From contig NW_003314271.1 in NCBI RefSeq assembly GCF_000143415.4, forward strand, positions 909,591 through 973,590: a DNA stretch of 64,000 nucleotides, written 5' to 3'. The DNA comes from Selaginella moellendorffii. Taxonomy: Eukaryota; Streptophyta; Lycopodiopsida; Selaginellales; Selaginellaceae. This document shows, in pieces, positions 35,454 to 44,620 of this stretch (position 1 is the first letter of the stretch; each line of letters starts with the position of its first letter). The notes under the pieces are model-generated. The model was not told the DNA's origin. It saw only the letters and a program-made list of their open reading frames with translations, and did not search any database. Made by a program: the position numbers and the translations under genes.

Positions 35454-36029
35454 CTGGATGGATCGAGCTGCTGTGTCATATTTTAGGTTGGTGGAGTCCG
35501 TTTAGCGGCTAGAGCTTCCGTTCTTTGCAATGCACTGTGCCCCACGGACTTTCGGCTGCCTTGATGAACACAAATGATGCTTGAGCCATGCCCCCATCAT
35601 TGATGGTATTCGGGTAGCACAGCGACAAAACAATTCGGAAGTACACATTTACTAACAAGATGTCTCGAAGTCTTCGGACTTCTGCTGCCAGATTCGATCT
35701 GTCTTACTGTTTTTCTTGCAGGTTGTGGTGACCGACATGTAAGAGAATCCTGAAACACCCCATCTTATTACCAGTGTTGCATTTCCAGGCCAGCTTATTC
35801 AGCATGACAGAGATTTTGGACATTCAACTCAGGGACAGATGTAGCTTTCTTCCGGTTTTAGACGATGTAAGTTTCCAAATTTGTGACTACAGAGCCCACA
35901 AAACATTAGTAGTGAACTTTCCAAACAGCAGACCATTCTATTTTGCTAGTAACTTTGCTTGCAAGCTGAACGTCAGCAGGCCATGTCAGAGCACCTTCCT
36001 ACTTTTCCTGTTCATCAGAAGTCTCTCCG

Positions 36030-36250
36030 ATACTGGTGAAACTGCCTTTCACAGTTATCAGATACAGGCGTGGTGCAAGAGTGGAGCTCCTCCAGAAACT
36101 CTTGCAGCTTAGCCAGCTCTTTCGGAGTCACAATGTTGATAACGACCTTTGCACCGTATGTGCGATCAATGCCACAGTATGATGAATGCTTTGAGCTCGG
36201 ATCTCCCCACGTTTGCCTCGCCCCTCCCGGTGCTGGCGAATGCAACAATC
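36030..36250 (-). pseudogene. Second DEAD-box helicase fragment (C-terminal tail)
   Basis: The minus strand reads GIDRTYGAKVVINIVTPKEL then AKLQEFLEELHSCTTPV. This resembles the tail after motif VI of DEAD-box helicases (GRTGRxG..INFVTP.......). It lies upstream, in the transcription sense, of the helicase remnant at 33840-35453, so the two are not in collinear order. Confidence 0.4.
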
Positions 36251-36564
36251 AAGATCGTCTGCCATGCAAAGACAAGAAAGAATGCGTAAATTGGCCGCTC
36301 ACGTTCCAAGAGCTACATTGGATGGATTCTCAGTTTACCTGGCTACGCTATACTTGCGATGTTGGCGAGCCACAGCCACTGAACCGCCCAACACTCACAC
36401 TCGTAGCCGCACAGCCCATGTCGTGCACTTGCTCTTGCTGTCGCTCGTGGGTGGAGCATATGTTTATAATTTATAAGCACAAAGTTTTTGTTTTGGATTC
36501 TCTAGAATATTCTTAATAACTGCGAATCGTTGTTTTACATACATACCGGTAAACGAAAGTCAAA

Positions 36565-36780
36565 GAAGGTGGTGAGGAGGTTTCGATCCTCCGACCCGTG
36601 GGTCACGTTAGAGAGAGTGCGATGGATGATCTAGCAAATGAAGTGCCGCTGATGATCAAGGGCCTTGTCGGCGGCCATCACTTGCACAGCAGCGCCAAAT
36701 CCTCCACCGCTACTTCGCCCTGGGTTGCAAGTTCTACAACATTTACATCGAGACCATGTTCAACTATCCATTTAATATTT
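36565..36780 (+). pseudogene. Partial duplicate of the tRNA/NTF2-like gene block
   Basis: The left part (about 36573-36603) matches the T-arm and variable region of the initiator tRNA at 37840-37870. The next part (36604-36770) matches the start of the NTF2-like gene at 38028-38240, with ATG, EVPLMIKGLVGG and the CAGCGCCAAATCCTCCACCG segment preserved. The anticodon half of the tRNA and about 50 bases of the coding part (corresponding to the INTRGLEDLSSMYQFAE region) are missing. It is a non-functional copy. Confidence 0.7.
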
Positions 36781-36897
36781 TGAAGCAGGTTTTTGGTTGA
36801 GATGTTTTCAGGGGTAATCTCATGTTTATAATTGAGGTGCCTTGCAAAGTTGTTGGTTACATTCCTCTAATCTAGCAAAATAATATTAACAAACTTA

Positions 36898-37780
36898 ATA
36901 AGAAGTAGATGGAGCCAAGCAATACAGAAACTGGCCGCTGTCTTCCTCGCTCACATCCATTCTATACCACTGGAAGCTAACCTGGTCAAATGCAAGGATT
37001 GCCTGGTCCATAAGGATAGCCATGTACTTGCACCCTTTGGCATGAGCAGGATACATGGATCCCACGTAATTATCCGGATTTCCGATACCTTTGATTGTCC
37101 CACCGGTAAATCTCAACCTGATCATCCACAAGCGGTACAGCATAGTCCCCAGAATACACAACCAGGAGCATGAGCTCATTGTGGAAGCCTTTGAAGCACC
37201 GGCAAATGCCATTGGGAAAACCCCAATTCTCATACGTGATTCCCTCAGGCTTTGTGAAACCGGGGTGTTGATACAGCTTATCTTCTGCAAAGTCGTATAC
37301 ATCTCCCAGCGGAGTTGCAACACGGTTGTCTACATGGTACGCGGCTTCCCAGCCCCCTTTTTCTATACGCTCCACGCGGTCGCATGAATCCATCTCCCTC
37401 TCCACGTTGCAGCTCTGAACCCAGACCTTGCTCTTTGAAGTGTACATAAACTTGTCAACCAGGAGCGTAAACTCCCCAGCCTCTGGAGCGTCCGCAATCA
37501 GATAAACATACAACCAGAACCGAACCGTCCCATCCTTGTACCAGTTGTAGCCAGGATGCCAAGGGATGGGTGCCCAAATCCCAGTCAAGGGGCTCCCAAC
37601 AAGCCCCTGCTTCAAATCAAAATTCTCCACGTACATGTGGCCATGATTTCGAAACCCTCCTCGATCCTGACAGGCCTCAACTCTTGTTTGTGAGGCACCC
37701 ACGCTTGCAATTCACCTGAGCTCGGCACCAGCACTAGAGACTCGCCCGCAAGATCCCTGTCAATCTCAACCGGGGCCATG
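36898..37780 (-). pseudogene. Unknown cytosolic-type protein with two frameshifts
   Basis: A minus-strand coding region of about 290 codons in three frames. It begins with ATG at about 37780 (MAPVEIDRDLAGESLVLVPS). It shifts frame near 37645, where RIEEGF must be followed by RNHGHMYVENFD, and again near 37080, where YRWDNQRYRK must be followed by NYVGSMYPAHAKG. It ends GQFLYCLAPSTSY at 36898. Each break is explained by a single-base change in length; neither has splice signals. The composition is that of a real protein: no signal peptide, many Trp and Tyr (IWAPIPWHPGYNWYKDG, RFWLYVYLIADAPEAGEF). I do not recognise the family. Either a recent pseudogene or sequence errors. Confidence 0.5.
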
Positions 37781-37830
37781 TTAGTAAAAGGTGGTCTTTA
37801 TTTTAGGGTTTAAAAAGGGTCAGTTAGATT

Positions 37831-37902
37831 TATCAGAGAGAGGTTTCGATCCTCCGACCTGTGGGTTATGGGCCCACCACGCTTCCGCTGCGCCACTCTG
37901 AT
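37831..37902 (-). tRNA. Initiator tRNA-Met (CAT)
   Basis: Seventy-two bases on the minus strand fold as a tRNA: acceptor stem ATCAGAG/CTCTGAT with discriminator A, D-arm from GGCGCAGCGGAAGC, anticodon loop CCCATAA with anticodon CAT, and T-arm GGAGG-ATCGAAA-CCTCT. The A-rich acceptor start, the GTGGGCCCATAACCCAC anticodon arm and the ATCGAAA T-loop in place of TTCGA are those of plant initiator tRNA-Met. The 3' end gives the primer TATCAGAG complement used by many plant LTR elements, including those in this window. Confidence 0.92.
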
Positions 37903-37980
37903 CTTTACATAAAAAAATAATTAAATATCATTAACGACCTTTTTCCTTTTTCGTTTTTTTCCATGCTATCTGGCAAATTC

Positions 37981-37983
<3 letters not shown>

Positions 37984-38011
<28 letters not shown>

Positions 38012-38036
38012 TGTGTGTGTGTGAGAGAGAGAGAGA
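37984..38036. repeat. GA/GT microsatellite in 5' leader
   Basis: (GA)n, then (GT)n, then (GA)n, ending a few bases before the start of the NTF2-like gene. GA-rich leaders are common in plant promoters. Confidence 0.85.
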
Positions 38037-38042
38037 GTGGCG

Positions 38043-38625
38043 ATGGAGAATCCAGCAAAGGAAGTGCCGAAGGTGATCGAGGGGCTCGTCGGGCGGCCAT
38101 CGCTCGCGCAGCAGCGCCAAATCCTCCACCGCTACTTCGCCCCGGATTGCGAGTTCTACCACATTTACATCAACACGCGCGGCCTGGAGGATCTCTCGTC
38201 CATGTACCAGTTCGCCGAGACCATGTTCAACTACCAGGGCGTCAAGTTCCACACCGTCGCCTACGACGCCGCTCAGGAGGTGGTGGCGGTGCGCATGACG
38301 GTGCGCATTCGCCCATGGATCCGCCTTGGCACGCCCGTGGATCTCGAGTTCTTCACGATGCTCGAGCTGGAGAAGTTCCAGGACGAGGTATTGGATTCTT
38401 CGTTTTCTCGAGAGTGTTGGAAATATTTTCTTCTTGTTCTTCTTGCAGGATGGAAGGGAGCTCAAACGCATCAAGGTGCAGCGAGATTTCTTCCAGCGAT
38501 CGCCTCTGCTTCAAGCCATCCCCTTCTTTGGAGAGATCTACTCGTGGAATTTGTGGAGGGATCTCCTCGGCCGCGTGGACGCTGCCTTTTTCCGTCTCGT
38601 CCAGAGATTGGTGGCATGGGTCTAA
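38043..38625 (+). CDS. NTF2-like fold protein (SigF-like type)
   Basis: Two exons, 38043-38387 and 38449-38625, with a 61-base intron, giving 173 residues. The sequence has the features of the small NTF2/SnoaL-like fold: an N-terminal helix pair (IEGLVG, QQRQILHRYFAPDCEFYHIY), a central sheet (VAVRMTVRIRP, LEFFTMLEL) and a C-terminal hydrophobic helix region (SWNLWRDLLGRVDAAFF). Plant proteins of this kind are annotated as SigF-like NTF2-like; their function is not established. The ATG at 38043 directly follows a GA-rich leader. A partial copy of its 5' end lies 1.4 kb upstream. Confidence 0.8.
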
Positions 38626-38729
38626 AGTCTTGCATTGAGAATGGAAGTGAAAGAGAAACAAATAAAAAAAATCTTCCTTTCTGATGAATATTTTTTTTTT
38701 TTTTGCCTGTTCTTCGTGAGCTCCCACCA

Positions 38730-40412
38730 TCACCAGAGCTTTTCGGCGATTTGCACGGCGTTGAGAGCTGCTCCTTTGCGTATTTGATCGCCGCACACGA
38801 ATATGTCTAGCCTGATAGAAAATGCGAGCGTTTTCCTGGCTGAAATCCACAGTGCAAACGGGAAAAAAAAATTGTGCTCACCCGTGGTGGCCATCTTGAG
38901 AGAGATCGCGCCGTATCCTTCCCACAGCAACATCATCCGTGCTCGACACCTGGGGTTCAAGAAAGTGAAAAGTCTAAATCGAATCAAGTGTAGAACTCAG
39001 TACCTTTAGTGGGGTTGGAAAGGAGTTCGCATCCCTGTCGTCAATCACTGTAACTCCATTTGCGCTGGACAATATTTGTCTCGCAGTCTCCTGTTACTTC
39101 GTTTCAAGATCAAGATAAGCGATCGTGAATAGCAAGTCTACCTCGTCCACTGGCTTTTCGAATTGTAGATTAATGCTTTCGGCGTGGGCTCTCATCACGG
39201 GGACACGAACACAAGTAGCTGTGACACGGACTTCATCGTCATCCTGAGACACCATACGTCAAACTACAAGAAATAGCCAAGGAAAATAAAGTACCCAGAT
39301 TTTTCGCGTTTCTTTCACAAGCTTAAGCTCTTCCTCGTTGTAGCCATTTTCCTTGACGGACGAGTTGTGGGAGAAGAGGTTGAAAGCGTACTGTGAGAGA
39401 CAAACGTTAGCCATTCCTAAAAACCATATTATTTGGAAAAACCACCTGCTGGTTGAAAATTTTGCACGTAGGCTCTTTTCCTTCCAGGACCTCACGCGTT
39501 TGCTGCTCAAGCTCCGCCATGGCAGCGGCACCAGCTCCACTCGCAGCTTGGTAAGTGCTCACGACCATGCGCTTTACCTACAAACATCCAGTGTTACTAA
39601 AGCTTGGAAGCAGCAGGAACACATTCTTAAATCACCTTAGCGTGACGATGAAGAGGTGTGACAGCCATGAGGCAGATTATCGTGGAACAGTTTGGGTTGG
39701 CAATGAGAGCTCCCTTTTTGTTGCTCAATCTTATGTGTGCCATGGCATCTGGATTTACCTGCATTTTCTCTACAAATCAGCATTGAAAAACGCAACCAAA
39801 GAGAACTAACACGAACACTTGCCTCAGGAATGACAAGAGGAACACCATCCACCATTCGAAACGCGGAGCTATTGTCGACAACAATCACACCTTTGTCGAC
39901 CGCAACTGGTCCAAATTCCTTGCTGCAAAGCTTGAGAGAGTTAGATTTTTCCTTCTCTAGCGTTAAGTTTCTCAAACCAACGTTACCTGATAGATCCACC
40001 AGCACTGAAGAGAGCAATGTCGACACCATTGAAGGATTCATCCGTGAGTTCCTCCACGACATAGTCCCGGTCCTAGAAAAGTAAAAAGAATCACGATCGA
40101 TCCACGAGTGAAAGAAAGAGTTTCACACACCTGGAACGTCATGTGTTTGCCGGCGGATCTCTTGCTAGCCAGGAGCTTAAGCTTGCCATACGGAAAATCG
40201 CGATCGTCAAGAACACTAAGAAATTCCTGGCCGACGGCGCCAGTCACGCCAACGACAGCCACAGTCGGCCCATTCTCGCTCAGCGCCATCGTCACGACGC
40301 CGCATTGCTTGCGCCGGCTGGAGATTACAACCCTGTGCTGCGATCGCTGCGAAGACGAGGAGAGAAACGAAGAGATCTGGATGCTCCCGGGCTGGAGCTT
40401 GAGAAGCGCCAT
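38730..40412 (-). CDS. asd: Aspartate-semialdehyde dehydrogenase, plastid
   Basis: Ten exons: 40131-40412, 39987-40072, 39823-39922, 39636-39758, 39446-39577, 39295-39390, 39142-39243, 39004-39090, 38882-38949 and 38730-38811, totalling 1158 bases (385 residues plus stop). It catalyses NADPH-dependent reduction of aspartyl phosphate to aspartate semialdehyde, the branch point to lysine, threonine, methionine and isoleucine. A Ser/Arg-rich transit peptide of about 40 residues precedes [14 protein letters not shown] (NADP-binding). NPNCSTI holds the catalytic cysteine, and the histidine region with [12 protein letters not shown] follows. The third intron uses a GC donor (GAG|gcaagt at 39822); all others are GT-AG. 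It is head to head with APC7, 160 bases apart start to start. No lesions. Confidence 0.95.
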
Positions 40413-40572
40413 CACGTAAAACCCCAGTAGCCGCCATCACAGCAGTAGGGTTCTTCGCTTTTATATTTTTCGTTCGTGGAAGAGTGAAAGAGAGAGAGGC
40501 GCATTTCCGAGAGACAAATAAATTTCCAGGGTTTAGGGTTTTCTTGGATCGATCGTTGCCGCGGGCACGAGG
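40413..40572. promoter_or_regulatory. Compact bidirectional promoter region (ASADH/APC7)
   Basis: Only 160 bases separate the two start codons on opposite strands, so the promoters and both 5' leaders must overlap or lie inside coding DNA. No clear TATA box facing APC7 is seen. A weak TATATTTT lies at about 40460. Confidence 0.45.
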
Positions 40573-43144
40573 ATGATGGAGATCCTGCGCGAGCAGATGG
40601 GATTCTTGCTCGATCAAGGCTTGCACGACTCTGCAGAGATTTTGGTAGAGCTTTCTTGGATCTATTCGTGTGATTTTGGAGTGAATGGCGGCATTGCAGG
40701 GCTCGTTTCTTCTGTGCGCGGCCGCGTCCAACAACGATCTGGCTCCTACCGTTCGCGCCGAGAATATGGTATGGAGTTTCTTTGCGGGAGTGATCGCTTT
40801 TGTGAAATCTTTCTGTCGGTCTAGGTGTTGTTTGCCGATGCTTTGTATGGAAGAAGAGAGTACAAAAGGGCTCTTGTAAGTAGCGTTTTTTCTTTTGTTC
40901 CATGCTTGATCTGGTTTGTTTTTGTTTCCTGCTTTTCAGAACTTTTATCGGCAAGCATTACAACAATGTAGAGTAACGTTGAAACCAAACACGGCTGTCA
41001 CGAGAAGCACTCTTTCTTCGACAGGAAGTCGACCATCGTCCGCAAACTCAAGTTATTGTGGTACTATCAATGACAATGAGGTATGCTTCGATTTTCTACG
41101 TTCCAGGCATCACTCTCGTTTCTCTTGTCTGTGTCTCCAGGTGAAGTACAAAATAGCTCTCTGTCATATGGGCTTGCGCGACACTCGCTCGGCTCTTACA
41201 GAGGTTCGTCTTGCCAAACATCTACAAGAGACAGAATAAATCCAACGCACCATCTTATCCCAGTGATTGCAGATGGAAGCCATACCATCAAAAGCCAGGA
41301 CGCTGCGTATAAATCTCACGCTAGCAAAGCTCTACCGTGTTACGGGCTACGACCGAGCGGCGGTCGCTTCATATCGAGAGTGTCTAAGGTAGTTTCTCAA
41401 GTACTATCTGTTTGCTCTTTATCTGTTTTCTGACAGGCAATGCCCATACGTCTTGGAGGCCATTATAGCACTGGCTGAGCTTGGAATACCTGCGAAAGAT
41501 ATTCAGCTTCTTTTTCCTCAGGTATGAGAAGTACTTACATTTTGGAACTTATTTTTTATTTTATATGCAGACTCCTAGCAAGGTTGCTCGAGCACCCTCT
41601 GATGGTCACGAGTCTTCACGCTTACTACAGGTATAATGAAACAGGTACTGTTCGGAGTCTGATATATGTTTCCTTCAGAAACTTACTGAGGTTCATTGCG
41701 GGATTGCATCTTTGGACTACAAAGGTATCTATAATTTCTATGTTCTTGTAGTTAATTTCAGTTTCCTGTAGGAGCTTTAGAGAATTTAAACCAGCTCGCA
41801 CAACGTTTTCCAAATAACCTACATGTTTTACTAGAGACAGGGAAGGTAATCGCTTATGAGAGTTTTCTGTTAACCGATAGGAAAAGTTCATATTTCGGTT
41901 AAATGCTCACATTCTGGCAGGTTGAAGGAGCTTTGGGGAGAGGCGATGAAGCAGTTCACAGCTTTGAGAAGGTGAGACCTTTTCTGTTTTCTATTACGTC
42001 GATTAATGCGTACGAAGTTTATGTTCCAGTCACGGCAAGTAGATCCCTGTAACTTGACAGATATGGACGAGTATGCGATGCTGCTTAGAATGAGAGGTGA
42101 TACTGCCGAAATGAACCGTCTAGTTTATGACCTGCTCAATGTTGATGCCGGAAGGCCGGAAGTATGGGTCTCATCTGCTGTTTATTGGGAAACACGTGAT
42201 GACAGAGTTCGCGCTCTTAGTTATGCTGATAAGGTGACCGCTATTCTTCAGGTATCATATTGATTAATCCGTGTTCGCTTTCAGAGTATACGTGTTGCTG
42301 ACCGTCATACACCGGCGTATCTTCTGAAGGTACCCATATTTCGTTGAAAATAATCTTTTCTGATCCTTTTTTGAAGGGGAATCTATCTTTATCTTTGAAC
42401 CACTCTGAAGCTGCTGTGATGGCTTTTAGAAAAGCTCAATCTTTAAAACCAGATCTCCGATCCTATCAAGGTATGAAAAACCGCAGAGCTTCGTGTATTC
42501 ACTTCTTGTGTTGAAGGTCTTGTTAGATCATACCTTGCGTTATCGAAGAACAAAGAAGCTCTCTGTGCTGCCCGCGAAGCCATGAAAGCTATGCCTCATT
42601 CTGCCAAGGCTCTCACCCTCGTAGGTGATGTTTATGCACATGTTCCGGAAGGTCGAGAAAAGGTAAAGCAGCAAAGTTCCAAGATTTTTTACATGCCATG
42701 GTTTTTAATTTCCAGGCTCGCAAGTTTTACGAGTCTGCATTGCGCCTAGAGCCGGGGTATCTTGGTGCTGTGCTTGCGTTGGCAGACTTACACAGAATGG
42801 AGTCCCGCAATGAAGAAGCTACACTACTTTTGCAACGTTACCTGCAGAACTGGGCAGATGATGCTTTGCACACGAAGCTGGCACAGATACTGGCGCTCAC
42901 AAACAAGCTGGGAGAATCTCTATCACATTATCAGGCTGCTCTGAGGTAACATGTCATCCTTGCGTTTCAAGTAATAATTGTGTCGAATTTTTGCAGCATC
43001 AATCCGCAAAACGAAGCAGCAAGAAAAGGCTTGGAACGTTTGGAAAAACAAATGAAGGGAGTGGATCCTGATGCACTTGAAGAGGACGAAGAGAATGAAG
43101 CAGAAGATGGAGAAGGGGACCCCGAAGAGGCCGAGTTCCTGTAG
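40573..43144 (+). CDS. APC7: Anaphase-promoting complex subunit 7
   Basis: Spliced from many short exons (first exon 40573-40644; introns mostly 45-80 bases), the frame gives about 564 residues ending EAEFL. APC7 is a tetratricopeptide-repeat scaffold subunit of the APC/C ubiquitin ligase, which destroys cyclins and securin. The N-terminus (MMEILREQMGFLLDQGLHDS), the low-complexity TRSTLSSTGSRPSSANSS loop, the INDNEVKYKIALCHMGLRDT junction and the RECLRQCPYVLEAIIALAEL segment all correspond to plant APC7. TPR-like units fill residues 250-530 (for example AYLLKGNLSLSLNHSEAAVM and RKFYESALRLEPGYLGAVLA). The end is acidic (EEDEENEAEDGEGDPEE). I see no stop or shift in the joined frame. Individual exon borders were read by eye. 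Confidence 0.92.
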
Positions 43145-43219
43145 TAAGTTCCATTACAGCTTTTACATTACTACAGATTTTTACCTGTTGTATAACACTA
43201 CCATTGGCTTACTCTTTGT

Positions 43220-44620
43220 ATGGCGAGCATCGCTGGGCTCCGCCCTTGCTGGAGTGATAATCACAGTACCCAGTTGAGGCATTTTTCCAAAGAGCACGGT
43301 ATCCTTACTGCCCAGGTTTCTAGCAGACGAAAGAAATTGAGATTGAGATGCAAGGCATCCTCGCAGTCCTCACAACAGCAATCTAGTCTTCTCAGCTTCC
43401 TTTGTCCGCTACTCAAGCTCATTGGGGTATGTAATTATCTTTTTTCTGCCATCAAACGTCTTCTGTCTAGAGTGGCGATCCATCGGCACCACGGAATGGT
43501 TTGCTCGAGGTGTGGAAGTTTTTCTTCTTTTCGACTTTCAAACAAGGATTGATTTATGTAGTCTGCGACGTCCGGAATTGCAAGCTTGGCAAGGCTGCCT
43601 TGGGGAAAGAACGTCAACACGCAGATTGTATCTTCACGGACGAAGCAACCACTTGAGCTCTTCAAGCTCTACGAATTCGGTAAAGCTTAAACTCTCGCAT
43701 TTTTTGCTCGCCTGTTCATTTTTCTTGTTTGTATATAGAGGCCTGTCCCTTCTGTAGACGAGTGAGAGAAGCATTGACAGAGCTCGATCTTTCTGCCGAG
43801 GTAGTGTCTCGCGGAGGTTGCAGATGGAAACTTTTTCAATCTTTGTGTAGGTGTATCCGTGCCCAAAAGGATCTCGAGTCCATCGTGCGTTTGTGAAAGC
43901 GTCTGGAGGCAAAGAGCAGTAAGTGATACACTCTTGTCTGTAACAGATTCTCATCGAATATGACAGGTTTCCATTTCTCTTGGATCCAAACACCGGCGTG
44001 TCAATGTACGAGAGCTGTGAGTAATTTTTCTTTTCATCACAATCAGCTTGCATCAATGCCTCTCGCAGCCGATATTGTCAACTACTTGTTCCAGGAATAT
44101 GGTGAGAGAAGAAGGCCAACATTCGGGATTTTAGAAAGGTAACAAGTTTTACTGAAGTGTAAACTCTTCGGTATTTCATCATAGTGTGTTCCAGCACTTT
44201 AGTCACTGGCTGGGTTCCGACGATAATACGAGCAGGGCGAGGCATGTCACTGTGGAATGGAGCATTGCCAGATCCTCCACAGAAGCTCCTTGAGCTCTAC
44301 TCATACGAGAACAACCAGGTAAAGCGCTGTGTTTTCAAAGAATTCTAAAAGTTTTTTGGTAGTTTGCAAGGCTCGTAAGAGAAGCCCTGTGCGAGCTGGA
44401 ACTTCCTTACATCCTCTGGAACACGGGCAAAGGGTCACTTAATTGCTCCAAGCTCAAGCAAATCTCGGGTTCAACACAGGTAACCTTTTGATCTATTTTT
44501 TCCCTTCATTATCATTGTCAAGAACAGGTTCCATATCTGGTTGATCCCAACACCGGCATACAAATGGCAGAGTCTCTTGACATAATCCGCTATCTCTTCG
44601 CTAACTATAATTCGAAGTGA
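43220..44620 (+). CDS. Plastid protein with two thioredoxin-fold (GST-N/glutaredoxin-like) domains
   Basis: Exons include 43220-43426, 43471-43509, 43562-43679, 43739-43800 and 43851-43918, then further exons to the stop at 44618-44620. The product is about 330 residues. A basic, Ser-rich plastid transit peptide (MASIAGLRPCWS...RRKKLRLRCKASS) precedes two related domains. The first reads LFKLYEFEACPFCRRVREAL with a CPFC redox motif and ends FPFLLDPNTGVSMYES. The second reads LLELYSYENNQFARLVREAL and ends VPYLVDPNTGIQMAES, without the cysteine pair. This tandem arrangement matches the Arabidopsis chloroplast thioredoxin-family proteins related to At5g03880. A redox or glutathione role is likely but unproven. 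Most of the gene, lacking exon 1, recurs as a pseudogene at 52.57-53.65 kb. Confidence 0.85.
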
